NCBI RefSeq assembly: GCF_004123195.1
Contig: NZ_SDLI01000002.1
Span: 267-64,266, forward strand
Direction of reading: 5' to 3'
Length of the DNA stretch: 64,000 bases
Source: Ammoniphilus sp. CFH 90114
GTDB lineage: Bacteria > Bacillota > Bacilli > Aneurinibacillales > RAOX-1
Shown: piece by piece, positions 49,560 through 59,183 of the stretch
Layout: every line of letters starts with the position of its first letter
How positions within the stretch are numbered: the stretch's first letter is position 1
The notes under the pieces: generated by a model
What the model saw: only the letters and a program-made list of their open reading frames with translations
Told to the model about the DNA's origin: nothing
Database searches by the model: none
Position numbers and translations under genes: made by a program

Positions 49560-50717
49560 CTATCCCCGAGGACAATAGAGAAGCGCTTTCTCTACTGTTG
49601 ACTTGTTCTTACTGGTGATCTCTGCCCTTCTAGGAATGAACGGAAATCTTTCTGGTTGATCAAACATGCGATCAGGCAATTCTACCGGACTTGTTGATTG
49701 CCAGCGACTTGTCCAGCTTGACGGTAGGATTGGGTTGTCAAATATCGGTTGGTCAGAAAGTTCTGCCCAGAGAAGGGTCCAGGCCCGGGGAACCACCCTC
49801 CATATGTCATACCCTCCACCTCCAGTGGCAATAAGTCTGCCGCCACATAGTTCATGGGCTAATTGGTGGGCCAACTTAGGAATCTGCCGATAGATTTCCA
49901 TTGAACAGGAAAGGTGAGTAAGCGGATCTAAAAAATGACTATCACATCCATTCTGGGTGACAATGACATCCGGTTTAAACCCTCTTGCTACTTGGGTCAC
50001 GACAGAAGTGTAAGACTCCAACCAGGAATCATCTTCCGTAAACGGTTCGAGTGGGACATTGACACTATAGCCATACCCTTGTCCGTCTCCTCTTTCTGTA
50101 ATACTTCCTGTACCAGGAAAAAGGTACTTCCCTGTTTCATGTAAGGATAAACATAAAACATCGGGATCATCGTAAAACGACCATTGCGTGCCATCACCAT
50201 GGTGGGCATCCGTGTCAATATAGAGAACACGTGCATCGTAGTGTTTACGAAGATAGGCAATGGCAACGGAGCAGTCATTGTAAACGCAAAAACCTGATGC
50301 TCGGCCGCGCAAACCATGATGAAGACCGCCTGCTAGATTTACAGCATGATCACACTCCCCAGACATGACCAATTCTGTTGCGCGAAGCGTTCCCCCAACG
50401 ATAAGGGAAGTCGCTTCGTGCATCATGGGGAACGTCGGTGTATCCTCAGTGCCCAGCCCGTAACTAGAAGCAACGGGTAAGAGCTCTTCTGAATAGCCTG
50501 ATTCCTTAACCGCCTTAATATATTGGAGGTCATGAACTAGAGACAATTCTTCGTCTGTGGCATAGCGAGGTTCTGCTATGTGATCTTCTTGAATGATTTG
50601 CATCTCTTGGAGTAAATCCAAGGTTAATTCAAGGCGTTTTTGGTTGAAGGGGTGATCGTCATGAAATCTATAGTTTTGATAATTCTTGCTGTAAATAAAT
50701 AGACTAGAGGGCTTCAT
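49560..50717 (-). CDS. acuC: Acetoin utilisation protein AcuC (class I deacetylase fold)
   Basis: 385 aa zinc deacetylase that activates acetyl-CoA synthetase by removing its lysine acetyl group. Active-site elements are GGLHHGLRG, YIDTDAHHGDGTQW (His, Asp ligands) and TQNGCDSHFLDPLTH. AGGGGGA sets the ATG at 50717 (complement), which overlaps the acuB stop. Its target, AcsA, is encoded divergently 0.9 kb away. Confidence 0.94.
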   Translation of the reverse strand: MKPSSLFIYSKNYQNYRFHDDHPFNQKRLELTLDLLQEMQIIQEDHIAEPRYATDEELSLVHDLQYIKAVKESGYSEELLPVASSYGLGTEDTPTFPMMHEATSLIVGGTLRATELVMSGECDHAVNLAGGLHHGLRGRASGFCVYNDCSVAIAYLRKHYDARVLYIDTDAHHGDGTQWSFYDDPDVLCLSLHETGKYLFPGTGSITERGDGQGYGYSVNVPLEPFTEDDSWLESYTSVVTQVARGFKPDVIVTQNGCDSHFLDPLTHLSCSMEIYRQIPKLAHQLAHELCGGRLIATGGGGYDIWRVVPRAWTLLWAELSDQPIFDNPILPSSWTSRWQSTSPVELPDRMFDQPERFPFIPRRAEITSKNKSTVEKALLYCPRG

Positions 50718-51358
50718 ATTGCTCCCCCTGGCTCCTGTGGCCAGCAAACTTTATAACCGGCCTCTTCCAAAGCAGTCTTGATTTTTCTAGTGTCAATGGT
50801 TTGGACTCGGAATACTAAATTTTTCTTTCCATGGTGCTTTCCAGGGAAAACGAGAACGCTGGTCACATTAGAACGAGTTTGTTTGAAAACAGCGGCAACA
50901 TCAGCCAACATCCCTGGCTGGTCATTCACTTCAACTTCTACGTGAGAGCTAGGATACTGTACTCCCATTAACTCTACGAGTGTATGAAGGATATCCGTTT
51001 CTGTAATAATTCCTTTCAGTTCATCTTGATCAATAACTGGAAGACAACCAATTTTATTATCATATAGGGAGAAAGCAGCCTCTTCGACAAAGTCGAGGGG
51101 ATGGGCTGTAATGACGTCGCGGTGCATAATCTCAGAAACTGGACGATTATAAATCTCGTCGTTTTGTTCGCATTCAAACTTTGATGGACAAGCATCCCGA
51201 AGATCCCGATCTGATAAAATACCCACTAGCTTATTGTTCTCATCTAAAACGGGCAAATGTCGAATCCGTTGTTGGGCAGCAACAAGCATAGCTAAACGAA
51301 TGGAATCAGTAGGCTTAACGGTAACGACATTTCGATTCATGATGTCTTCAATCAACAT
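50714..51358 (-). CDS. acuB: Acetoin utilisation protein AcuB (CBS-ACT)
   Basis: 214 aa with two CBS domains (about 1-60 and 72-130: IMNRNVVTVKPTDSIRLAM; IMHRDVITAHPLDFVEEA) and a C-terminal ACT domain (VEVEVNDQPGMLADVAAVF). It is part of the Acu system, with unknown exact role. GAAGGGGG precedes the ATG at 51358 (complement). The acetyltransferase gene acuA, which heads the operon in B. subtilis, is absent here. Confidence 0.93.
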   Translation of the reverse strand: MLIEDIMNRNVVTVKPTDSIRLAMLVAAQQRIRHLPVLDENNKLVGILSDRDLRDACPSKFECEQNDEIYNRPVSEIMHRDVITAHPLDFVEEAAFSLYDNKIGCLPVIDQDELKGIITETDILHTLVELMGVQYPSSHVEVEVNDQPGMLADVAAVFKQTRSNVTSVLVFPGKHHGKKNLVFRVQTIDTRKIKTALEEAGYKVCWPQEPGGAI

Positions 51359-51503
51359 TATAGTCCAATCCCCCTTCAATTCCCGTTCAGGTAGTAGTCG
51401 TTTATAAACTCTTTTCTAAATTATACATAATCTTCCTTCATAAAAGAATGGGAAAAAAATATTGTCACTAAATAGAAATAAAAATAAATTTTTGGATTTA
51501 AAA

Positions 51504-51531
51504 TTGAGAAAATTTTATATTATGATATAAT
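51504..51531 (+). promoter_or_regulatory. Promoter of acsA
   Basis: TTGAGA (51504-51509), 16 bp, TATAAT (51526-51531), 63 bp before the start. I saw no clear cre site. Confidence 0.6.
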
Positions 51532-51594
51532 AAGAAATAACAACTTAGAAAATCTGGACAAACTTTAGACAAATATAGTGGGGAGTTGACAGAG

Positions 51595-53310
51595 ATGCAA
51601 GCGGTAACATTAGAGCCAGTTAAGGTAAAGAGCAATTTAGTAAGTTATGAAGAGACCTACAAGAATTTCGACTGGAAAGAAGTAGAGAAGGAATTTTCCT
51701 GGTATGAAACAGGAAAAGTAAACATGGCATATGAAGCCATTGACAGACATTGCGAAACAGCAAGAAAGAATAAAGTTGCCTTGTATTATAGCGATGCAAA
51801 GCGTGATGAGAAGTATACCTTCTTAGAGTTGAAGAAACTTTCTAATAAGTTTGGGAATACCCTAAGAAACCTAGGCATCGCGAAGGGCGATCGCGTGTTT
51901 GTCTTCATGCCTCGTTCTCCCGAGCTTTATGTAAGCGTATTAGGAACGCTTAAGGTTGGAGCGATTGTTGGACCATTGTTTGAAGCATTCATGGAAGCTG
52001 CAGTAAGAGACCGTCTTGACGATAGCCAAGCTGTTGCTATTATTACAACTCCAGAATTATTGAAAAGGGTTCCAGTTTCCGAACTTCCTGCATTGAAGCA
52101 TGTTATTCTTGTAGGAGCGGAAGGCGAGCTTGAAGAAGGTCAAGTTTGTTATAACCAAGCTATGGCTGCAGCAAGTGATAAGTTAGAAATTGAATGGGTA
52201 GACCGTGAAGACGGGCTTATTCTTCACTATACATCTGGATCAACCGGAAAGCCTAAGGGAGTTCTTCATGTCCATAATGCTATGATTCAGCATTATCAGA
52301 CAGCGAAGTGGGTACTAGATTTACAAGAAGAAGATATCTATTGGTGCACAGCTGACCCGGGCTGGGTAACAGGAACATCTTATGGTATTTTCGGTCCTTG
52401 GTTGAACGGAGCCTCCAACGTGGTCCGTGGTGGACGTTTTAGCCCTCAAGATTGGTATTCTACCATTGAAAAATATAGCATTACTGTTTGGTATAGTGCA
52501 CCAACAGCATTCCGTATGTTGATGGGTGCTGGAGATGAATTAGTTAAGGACTATGACTTGTCCAGTCTGCGTCATGTACTTAGCGTAGGTGAACCTCTTA
52601 ACCCAGAAGTCGTTCATTGGGGAATGAGAGTTTTTGATAAGAGAATCCATGATACATGGTGGATGACAGAGACTGGAGCACAATTAATTTGTAACTACCC
52701 ATCTATGGCTATTAAACCAGGATCCATGGGTAAGCCGATTCCTGGTGTAGAAGCAGCTATCGTGGATGACGAGGGGAATGTTCTTCCTGCTAATCGCATG
52801 GGGAATCTAGCTATTAAGGTAAGCTGGCCTTCTATGATGAGAAGAATATGGAATAATCCTTCTAAGTACGAAGAATATTTCCGTTTGAGCGGTTGGTATG
52901 TATCTGGAGATTCCGCTTATATGGATGAAGATGGGTATTTCTGGTTCCAAGGCCGTGTGGATGATGTTATTATGACTGCGGGTGAGCGTGTAGGTCCATT
53001 CGAAGTCGAGAGTAAATTGGTTGAACATCCAGCTGTAGCTGAAGCAGGTGTAATCGGTAAACCTGACGCGATTCGCGGCGAGATTATTAAGGCGTTTATT
53101 GCTTTACGTGCTGGATACGAGCCAACAGATGAGTTGCTTGAGGATATCCGTAACTTTGTTAAGACTGGTCTTGCAGCCCATGCAGCGCCAAGAGAGATCG
53201 AAGTGAAGGATAAACTTCCAAAGACCCGTTCTGGTAAGATTATGCGTCGAGTATTGAAGGCGTGGGAATTAGGTCTACCTACTGGTGACTTATCTACAAT
53301 GGAAGATTAA
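51595..53310 (+). CDS. acsA: Acetyl-CoA synthetase AcsA
   Basis: AMP-forming acetate-CoA ligase, 571 aa (the shorter Bacillus AcsA type). LHYTSGSTGKPKGVLH is the P-loop; TWWMTETGAQ and YVSGDSAYMDEDGYFWFQGR follow; the C-terminal KTRSGKIMRR holds the lysine acetylated by AcuA in Bacillus. GGGGAG fits the ATG at 51595, not the TTG at 51586. Divergent from acuBC. Confidence 0.95.
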   Translation: MQAVTLEPVKVKSNLVSYEETYKNFDWKEVEKEFSWYETGKVNMAYEAIDRHCETARKNKVALYYSDAKRDEKYTFLELKKLSNKFGNTLRNLGIAKGDRVFVFMPRSPELYVSVLGTLKVGAIVGPLFEAFMEAAVRDRLDDSQAVAIITTPELLKRVPVSELPALKHVILVGAEGELEEGQVCYNQAMAAASDKLEIEWVDREDGLILHYTSGSTGKPKGVLHVHNAMIQHYQTAKWVLDLQEEDIYWCTADPGWVTGTSYGIFGPWLNGASNVVRGGRFSPQDWYSTIEKYSITVWYSAPTAFRMLMGAGDELVKDYDLSSLRHVLSVGEPLNPEVVHWGMRVFDKRIHDTWWMTETGAQLICNYPSMAIKPGSMGKPIPGVEAAIVDDEGNVLPANRMGNLAIKVSWPSMMRRIWNNPSKYEEYFRLSGWYVSGDSAYMDEDGYFWFQGRVDDVIMTAGERVGPFEVESKLVEHPAVAEAGVIGKPDAIRGEIIKAFIALRAGYEPTDELLEDIRNFVKTGLAAHAAPREIEVKDKLPKTRSGKIMRRVLKAWELGLPTGDLSTMED

Positions 53311-53320
53311 TATGAATAAT

Positions 53321-53349
53321 GAAGCCAGCCAATGTGCTGGCTTCTTTTC
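53321..53349 (+). terminator. Terminator of acsA
   Basis: GAAGCCAGC/GCTGGCTTC stem with a six-base loop followed by TTTTC. Confidence 0.88.
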
Positions 53350-53363
53350 ATTTTCATCACTGT

Positions 53364-53477
53364 TTAAGCTCGTGATATTGCCCAGAAAATGATGAGCCAT
53401 AGAGGTAAACTAAACAGGATCCCGTTTAGTAGGCCGATATAAAAGCGATTTGAGACACGAGGCTTTTCTCGTTCCAT
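53364..53477 (-). CDS. Small membrane protein (37 aa)
   Basis: The minus-strand ATG at 53477 follows AAGGAG. A basic N-terminus (MEREKPRVSNR) precedes one membrane helix (FYIGLLNGILFSLPLWLIIF). It lies downstream of the penicillin-binding protein gene and its terminator, and converges on acsA. Function unknown. Confidence 0.68.
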   Translation of the reverse strand: MEREKPRVSNRFYIGLLNGILFSLPLWLIIFWAISRA

Positions 53478-53542
53478 GGTAAACTCCTTCTTATTATTCT
53501 ATCTAGAGTATTTCCGTAAGTTAGAATGAGGAAACCCAAAGA

Positions 53543-53577
53543 TAAAAAAACAGCGCCCCGGAAAGAGGACGCTGTTT
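53543..53577 (-). terminator. Terminator of the penicillin-binding protein gene
   Basis: On the minus strand AAACAGCG and CGCTGTTT form the stem (with partial inner pairing) followed by TTTTATC. Confidence 0.82.
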
Positions 53578-53587
53578 AAATCAACTT

Positions 53588-56509
53588 CTAATTATCTGGA
53601 ATTGGTGGTGTTAAAGGAATTTCTGTATTCCCATTGTCTGTCTTAGGTTTAGTTGGTGTATTCGTTTTTGGACCATTGTTAGCAGGACTCCCTATTCCAG
53701 GAGGCAAAGTAGGATCAAGAGGTAGCAGATCATCTAATGGTGTAGATGAATCTGGCACAGGTGCAGGACTATCACCCTCAGGGGCCAATTCTGAATCTGG
53801 CAACAAGCTACCATGAGCTACTGCTTGTGATGGACCTGATTCCTTTCCTGCGACATCAACTGCTGTTACATAATAAACTCCCTCTTGACTTAGGGTGTAA
53901 CTCTTCTCTGCTGGTTGTAAAACGACTCCTGTTTTTTCGAATGGAGAACCTAAAATAGAGCGATACACGCGATATCCTACGATATCCACTTCAGGGTTAG
54001 CCGTCCATGTAAGCTTACCATTCTGTAAGGATGCTCCCTGAGGTATAGAAGGTACTTGTCCGTCATCCACACGAGGATCTTCATGATCAGGAAGTCGTTT
54101 ATCCCAATCTAGAGTATTGAATGAGAACTTATATTTCTCAGGATTATCCGGCAGCTTTACAGGTTCTGGTGGTTTGATTCCAACCTTATTCTCTACCATA
54201 TCGTCAGGCGTTTCTGGCTTAGCCAAGTACAAATGATCATCATACGGTATAATTCGTCCTCTAATATGGACATCGCATGTTTCAGTTGGGACAAACTTCT
54301 GGTTGAAAACTTCAGTTACAACGGTTCCAGCCTCATGACAAAGATCGGTTGGAAGTTTCCCTGACACACTGCAAACGGCTCTACTTACGATTCCCTGCGG
54401 TTGTGCGAACTTTGAATCTGTTGGATATCGATCAGGATACAACTCGAATAGTCCGTTCATAAACTTCGCCCATACGACAGTGGATCTGGCAGGAGAAGCC
54501 TTCGGAAGCTTGTATGGAATGTCATAACCTATCCATACACCTAGTGTGACCTCCGGTGTGTAACCAACAAACCATGAGTCTACATCATCATTTGTTGTTC
54601 CGGTTTTTCCAGCAAAATCTCTTTTGCCCTTAACTAATTTTTGTAAAGCTGCACCGGTACCGCTTTTAACAACGGTTCTCATAATATCCGTGTTCAAGTA
54701 AGCGGTTTGTTCCGAGAATACGGTCTGAGGCTTAATAGAATGTTCAAAGATGGTTTCTCCATCCGAGTTCTCAATTCTTTCAATCAGATAGGCATCAAGG
54801 AAAGATCCTTGGTTAGGGAATACGGAATAAGCATTGGTTATTTCTTCAACTGTCAAACCTTGGGTCAATCCACCGATGACACCTGTTTTGGCTTGGTGGT
54901 CATTTACTCTTGGATTATCCTTCGGTGTGACGAGGGTCGTTATCCCCATCTTTTCCACGTAGCTTAAGGATTCTGGTATTCCGACATTAAGGTAAGCCTT
55001 AATTGCAGGAATATTATAGGATTGCCTTAGGGCTTCTCGAACGGATATTAATCCGTGGAACTTATGATTCCAGTTAGCTGGGTAATGTGGGGGATTGCCA
55101 ACACCATTCTCCAGAGCGATGGGAGCATCATCAATTCCTGACCCAGGTTGCAAAACGCCTAGCTCGAAGGCAGGTGCATAAGCTGCCAAGGGTTTCATTG
55201 CGGAACCAGGCTGTCTTGGTCTCATGGTATGATTGACTTGTGAGATCTCAAAGTTACGGCCACCTGCAAAGCCTAGGACAGCTCCTGTTTTATTGTCGAT
55301 CAGGGTAGCGCCAACTTCTTCTAATGCGTCCTTGACCTCTTTATACTCAGATCCGAAGCGAGCCTTATAGGTGCGATTCGGGCCAAAATTATCAGGGTTC
55401 TTCGCTATGGCGTCCATCATCTCGAAAATATTCTTGTCAATAGTTGTGTAAATGTGGTAACCGCCTCTTAGAATTTCTCCGCGTTTTCTATCCAGCAGTT
55501 CACGGTATTCCTGTCTGGTTAGGTCGTCCTTATTTTTAGTTGGATCATTGGCTAAATCTTGATCCACAAGCACTTTCGCAGCCCGGTCCTCAATTTCCAT
55601 CATAAGGAACGGATATTGCCTATAGGCACGTTCTCTAGGTTGGGCGAGGTTGGCTTTGATGTCGTAGGCAAGGGCTTCCTTATGTTGCTGTTCGGTTATG
55701 TAGCCATTCTCGAGCATATGGTTTAGTACAAGCTTTTGTCTTTTGGTTCCAGCTTCTAATCCTCCCGCATTATATTCCTCGAAGGGGGTATATCTTGAAG
55801 GAGCTTGAAGCATCCCAGCAATGTAGGCGGACTGCGGGATATTCAGATCTTTGGCTTCTACGCCAAAAATACCCTTTGCAGCTGCTTGGACGCCGTAAAT
55901 GTTTGATTTGTTAGCACTGTAACCGAAATACATCTCGTTCATGTAAGCTTCCAAGATTTGATCCTTAGAAAACATCCGTTCAATGCGCAGGGCGAGAAAG
56001 ATTTCTCTTGCTTTACGCTCATGACTGACTTCGGGGGTAAGAATCGTCTGCTTAATTAATTGCTGCGTAAGCGTACTTCCTCCTGTCTGAACAGGGCTTC
56101 CTAAAATATCCTGTAAAGAAGCACGAACAATGGCCTTGAGATCTACCCCGCGATGTTCGTAAAAATGTCTATCTTCAGTAGCAATAATGGCATTAATGAG
56201 ATGCGGGGAAACTTCCTCTTTTTTCACCAAGCGGCGGTCTTCTTCTGCACGCAATTGGCCAATAAGTGCTTTATCATTAAAATATGCAAACCCCGTTAAG
56301 TGGTTGGAGAAGACTTGTTCACTGACATCCTCATAAGAGCGAACAGGATCCTCTTTCACTAAAGAGGCAATATATCCAGCCGCTGCTCCTCCGGCAAAAA
56401 AGACTCCCATAAATATGAGTAAGATCGTAAGTTGTGTAATACTCCAAAGGATTCGCAACACTCGTCTTCTAGTGCTTGGCTTATCCCTGGTTTGATTTTG
56501 TTCGTTCAT
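53588..56509 (-). CDS. Class A penicillin-binding protein with C-terminal FnIII domain
   Basis: A bifunctional peptidoglycan polymerase of 973 aa. A short cytoplasmic tail and one membrane helix (about 22-48) come first; the GT51 transglycosylase follows (ATEDRHFYEHRGVD near 110; GGSTLTQQLIKQ). The transpeptidase has SAMK near residue 435, SYN in RQSYNIP, and KTGTTND near 633. A fibronectin III domain (about 815-895) and a Pro/Thr-rich tail end the protein, as in PonA of Bacillus. SD AGGGAGGA. Confidence 0.94.
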   Translation of the reverse strand: MNEQNQTRDKPSTRRRVLRILWSITQLTILLIFMGVFFAGGAAAGYIASLVKEDPVRSYEDVSEQVFSNHLTGFAYFNDKALIGQLRAEEDRRLVKKEEVSPHLINAIIATEDRHFYEHRGVDLKAIVRASLQDILGSPVQTGGSTLTQQLIKQTILTPEVSHERKAREIFLALRIERMFSKDQILEAYMNEMYFGYSANKSNIYGVQAAAKGIFGVEAKDLNIPQSAYIAGMLQAPSRYTPFEEYNAGGLEAGTKRQKLVLNHMLENGYITEQQHKEALAYDIKANLAQPRERAYRQYPFLMMEIEDRAAKVLVDQDLANDPTKNKDDLTRQEYRELLDRKRGEILRGGYHIYTTIDKNIFEMMDAIAKNPDNFGPNRTYKARFGSEYKEVKDALEEVGATLIDNKTGAVLGFAGGRNFEISQVNHTMRPRQPGSAMKPLAAYAPAFELGVLQPGSGIDDAPIALENGVGNPPHYPANWNHKFHGLISVREALRQSYNIPAIKAYLNVGIPESLSYVEKMGITTLVTPKDNPRVNDHQAKTGVIGGLTQGLTVEEITNAYSVFPNQGSFLDAYLIERIENSDGETIFEHSIKPQTVFSEQTAYLNTDIMRTVVKSGTGAALQKLVKGKRDFAGKTGTTNDDVDSWFVGYTPEVTLGVWIGYDIPYKLPKASPARSTVVWAKFMNGLFELYPDRYPTDSKFAQPQGIVSRAVCSVSGKLPTDLCHEAGTVVTEVFNQKFVPTETCDVHIRGRIIPYDDHLYLAKPETPDDMVENKVGIKPPEPVKLPDNPEKYKFSFNTLDWDKRLPDHEDPRVDDGQVPSIPQGASLQNGKLTWTANPEVDIVGYRVYRSILGSPFEKTGVVLQPAEKSYTLSQEGVYYVTAVDVAGKESGPSQAVAHGSLLPDSELAPEGDSPAPVPDSSTPLDDLLPLDPTLPPGIGSPANNGPKTNTPTKPKTDNGNTEIPLTPPIPDN

Positions 56510-56624
56510 ATATTTCCTCCCTAGATGAAAGCCCCACGCTTGTCCTTATTATAGCACAAGATGCAACGGAGGTGAATTTGCGTTGCATTTACCTTTATTT
56601 TATGGTAATCATATAAATATAAAC

Positions 56625-56840
56625 TTATATGTGGTAACGAAGAAAGGTTTTTTAGTATTTTCTATTTTGCTGGCAACAGAGAGTCGGTGTTTGGTGCGAA
56701 CCGATCCACGGATAGAGAAGAATTACACCCTGGAGTTACCTAACCGAAGAGTGGAAGAACCGCAGGGTTCTTCAATTAGGGTGGTACCGCGAGCAGACAT
56801 CTCGTCCCTAAGTGGGGATGAGGTGTTTTTTTATGTTTAT
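56625..56840 (+). promoter_or_regulatory. Tyrosine T-box leader of tyrS
   Basis: The T-box sequence AGGGTGGTACCGCG lies at 56778-56791, able to read uncharged tRNA. The specifier loop on the 3' side of stem I reads TAC (56724-56726, in AATTACACC), a tyrosine codon. The competing terminator has arms ACATCTCGTCCC/GGGGATGAGGTGT followed by T7. It raises tyrS transcription when tRNA-Tyr is uncharged. Confidence 0.93.
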
Positions 56841-56862
56841 TTTTTGGAAAGGGTGAGCTTAA

Positions 56863-58125
56863 ATGACGGAAGAGAAAAAGTGGATATTAAACGAGGAGCA
56901 AAAAAAGGAAGTAGAACGACAGCTGTCTATTATTCAAAGAGGGGTAGCTGAAATCGTCCCGCAGGATGAACTGGTGAAAAAACTAGAGAAATCTATTGTG
57001 ACCGGCACTCCTCTAAAAATCAAACTAGGTCTAGATCCTACTGCACCTGATCTTCACGTAGGTCATACTGTTGTGCTCCATAAATTGCGTCAATTTCAAG
57101 AATTGGGTCACACGATTCAGTTATTAATTGGTGATTTTACAGGTAGAATTGGCGATCCTTCTGGAAAATCAGAAACTCGAAAACAGCTTACAGAAGAAGA
57201 TGTAAAGCGCAATGCGCAAACTTACGTAGAGCAGTTTGCCAAAGTGATGGATGTAAGTAAGTTAGAGGTCTATTATAACAGCACTTGGCTGTCTCCGATG
57301 GATTTTGCTGATGTTGTTCGTTTAGCAGCGAATGTAACTGTCGCACGGATGTTAGAAAGAGATGATTTCTCCAAACGTTATCAGACAGGGTTGCCTATCA
57401 GTATTCATGAGTTCTTTTACCCGTTAATGCAAGGGTATGACTCTGTAGCCTTAGAGAGTGACGTAGAATTAGGAGGAACGGATCAGAAGTTTAATCTATT
57501 AATGGGTCGTCAGCTTCAAAAGGAGTACGACAAAGAGCAGCAAATAGCCATCATGATGCCGATTCTAGAAGGGTTGGACGGCGTTCAAAAGATGAGTAAA
57601 AGCTTGGGCAATTATATTGGCATTGGGGAAGCAGCGAACGAAATTTATGGTAAGACGATGTCTGTTCCGGATGAACTTATGCTGAAATACTATGAGCTTG
57701 TAACCGATATCTCAAATGAGGAGTTAGAAGCAATACGAGCTGGATTAGAAAGTGGAAACGTCCATCCTCGTGATGCAAAAATGAACCTTGCGAAGCGCTT
57801 TGTGACCATGTTCCATGGATCAGAAGCGGCAGTAGAAGCTGAGGAGAACTTTAAGCGAGTCTTCCAGCAACGTGCTTTACCAACTGACATTCCTGAAGTA
57901 AGCATTTCATCTGGTATTCTTGAAGATGGGCGAATCTGGATTGCCAAGTTGCTCGTAGAGCTTGGTCTAACAGCGTCTACTGGTGAGGCCCGTCGAATGA
58001 TTCAACAAGGTGGCGTAAAGCTTAATGAAGAGAAAGTCGAAGATGTACAAGCGCAGATCAATGTGGAAGATGCGATGATCGTACAAGTCGGGAAAAGAAA
58101 GTTTGCCAAGGTAAAGTTAGGATAG
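56863..58125 (+). CDS. tyrS: Tyrosyl-tRNA synthetase
   Basis: 420 aa class I synthetase: HVGH near residue 65, KMSKS near 243, [14 protein letters not shown], and a C-terminal S4-like RNA-binding domain (about 352-420, [16 protein letters not shown]). Controlled by the T-box upstream. Convergent with rpsD, as in B. subtilis. Confidence 0.97.
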   Translation: MTEEKKWILNEEQKKEVERQLSIIQRGVAEIVPQDELVKKLEKSIVTGTPLKIKLGLDPTAPDLHVGHTVVLHKLRQFQELGHTIQLLIGDFTGRIGDPSGKSETRKQLTEEDVKRNAQTYVEQFAKVMDVSKLEVYYNSTWLSPMDFADVVRLAANVTVARMLERDDFSKRYQTGLPISIHEFFYPLMQGYDSVALESDVELGGTDQKFNLLMGRQLQKEYDKEQQIAIMMPILEGLDGVQKMSKSLGNYIGIGEAANEIYGKTMSVPDELMLKYYELVTDISNEELEAIRAGLESGNVHPRDAKMNLAKRFVTMFHGSEAAVEAEENFKRVFQQRALPTDIPEVSISSGILEDGRIWIAKLLVELGLTASTGEARRMIQQGGVKLNEEKVEDVQAQINVEDAMIVQVGKRKFAKVKLG

Positions 58126-58133
58126 TTAAATAG

Positions 58134-58162
58134 TGCCTGCCGTATGTAATTCACGGTAGGCA
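58134..58162 (+). terminator. Hairpin after tyrS
   Basis: TGCCTGCCGT/ACGGTAGGCA ten-pair stem (one G-T), with no T run on this strand. Confidence 0.5.
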
Positions 58163-58164
58163 TA

Positions 58165-58201
58165 AAAAAAGAATCAGGAAGTTTATCCTGATTCTTTTTT
58201 C
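58165..58201. terminator. Bidirectional terminator between tyrS and rpsD
   Basis: AAAGAATCAGGA/TCCTGATTCTTT twelve-pair stem with T runs on both strands, between convergent genes. Confidence 0.92.
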
Positions 58202-58203
58202 TA

Positions 58204-58800
58204 TTAACGAGAGTAGAACTCTACGATAAGTGTTTCGTTGATTTCGGAAGTAAGCTCATCACGCTCTGGAAGACGAACATAAGCACCTTCTAATGCAGAC
58301 TCATTGAAGCTAAGGTAGCCAGGAAGATGAGTGCGAGCAGCTAGCGCATCCTTCACGATTTCAAGGTTTTGACTCTTTTCACGAAGTCCGATTACATCGC
58401 CAGGTTGTACACGGTAAGAAGGAACATCTACTTTCTTTCCGTTAATCGTTACGTGTCCATGAACAACTAATTGACGAGCAGCTGGACGGGAAGTAGCAAA
58501 ACCTAAACGGTATACTAAGTTATCCAAACGGGACTCAAGAAGTTTCATGAAGTTAGAACCCGCAACACCTTGCATTTTTGTTGCTTGTGTAAACAACTTG
58601 CGGAAAGGCTTTTCATTCATTCCATACATATGGCGAAGCTTTTGCTTTTCTTGTAATTGAACACCATACTCGCTAAGCTTACGACGAGCTTGTCCATGTT
58701 GTCCTGGTGGGTAATTACGCTTAAGATCTTTACCAGTACCATCTAAGGAAATGCCTAGACGGCGAGAAAGTTTGTGACGAGGTCCTGTATAACGTGCCAT
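58204..58800 (-). CDS. rpsD: 30S ribosomal protein S4
   Basis: 198 aa S4: [33 protein letters not shown], and the S4 RNA-binding domain [23 protein letters not shown]. It lacks the Cys zinc site, so it is the zinc-free form. The 5' leader carries a structured autoregulatory element. Monocistronic, as in Bacillus. Confidence 0.97.
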   Translation of the reverse strand: MARYTGPRHKLSRRLGISLDGTGKDLKRNYPPGQHGQARRKLSEYGVQLQEKQKLRHMYGMNEKPFRKLFTQATKMQGVAGSNFMKLLESRLDNLVYRLGFATSRPAARQLVVHGHVTINGKKVDVPSYRVQPGDVIGLREKSQNLEIVKDALAARTHLPGYLSFNESALEGAYVRLPERDELTSEINETLIVEFYSR

Positions 58801-58849
58801 TATTCATATCTCCTTTATTATAGATTATCAGGTGTTAACTTCCGGTAAG

Positions 58850-58947
58850 CTAGTTTATTCTTTAATTGGCACCCAATTCGGACGGTAGCGTTTCCGCAGT
58901 GTGCTCCACAGGGAAGACCAGCCGCGGTCCCTATGGGAATAAACTAG
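58850..58947 (-). promoter_or_regulatory. S4 autoregulatory leader of rpsD
   Basis: On the minus strand CTAGTTTATTC (58947-58937) and GAATAAACTAG (58860-58850) close a long element that contains several inner helices (for example GGGACC..GGTC and CTGTGGAG). This position and shape match the Firmicutes S4 leader, where free S4 shuts down its own translation or transcription. I identified it by position and folding, not by model search. Confidence 0.7.
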
Positions 58948-59011
58948 AAGAGGGTTCGTTTACCGTTTTTACCTAAAATCATTGCTACCCTTTTATAAAC
59001 ACATGAATATA

Positions 59012-59039
59012 ATTATATACGCAATAAAAGAAAAGTCAA
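59012..59039 (-). promoter_or_regulatory. Promoter of rpsD
   Basis: On the minus strand TTGACT (59039-59034), 16 bp, TATAAT (59017-59012), upstream of the S4 leader. Confidence 0.75.
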
Positions 59040-59183
59040 GAAGATGATCATTAAGCGAATAGATAAGGCGAATTTTTGAACAGGGAAAAGTTTGGATTTC
59101 ATTTATCTTTTAAACATGGTGAAACAAATTACAGAATATCATATAATTATTAGTACCATGTGATAAGATAAGGGGTAATCAAA

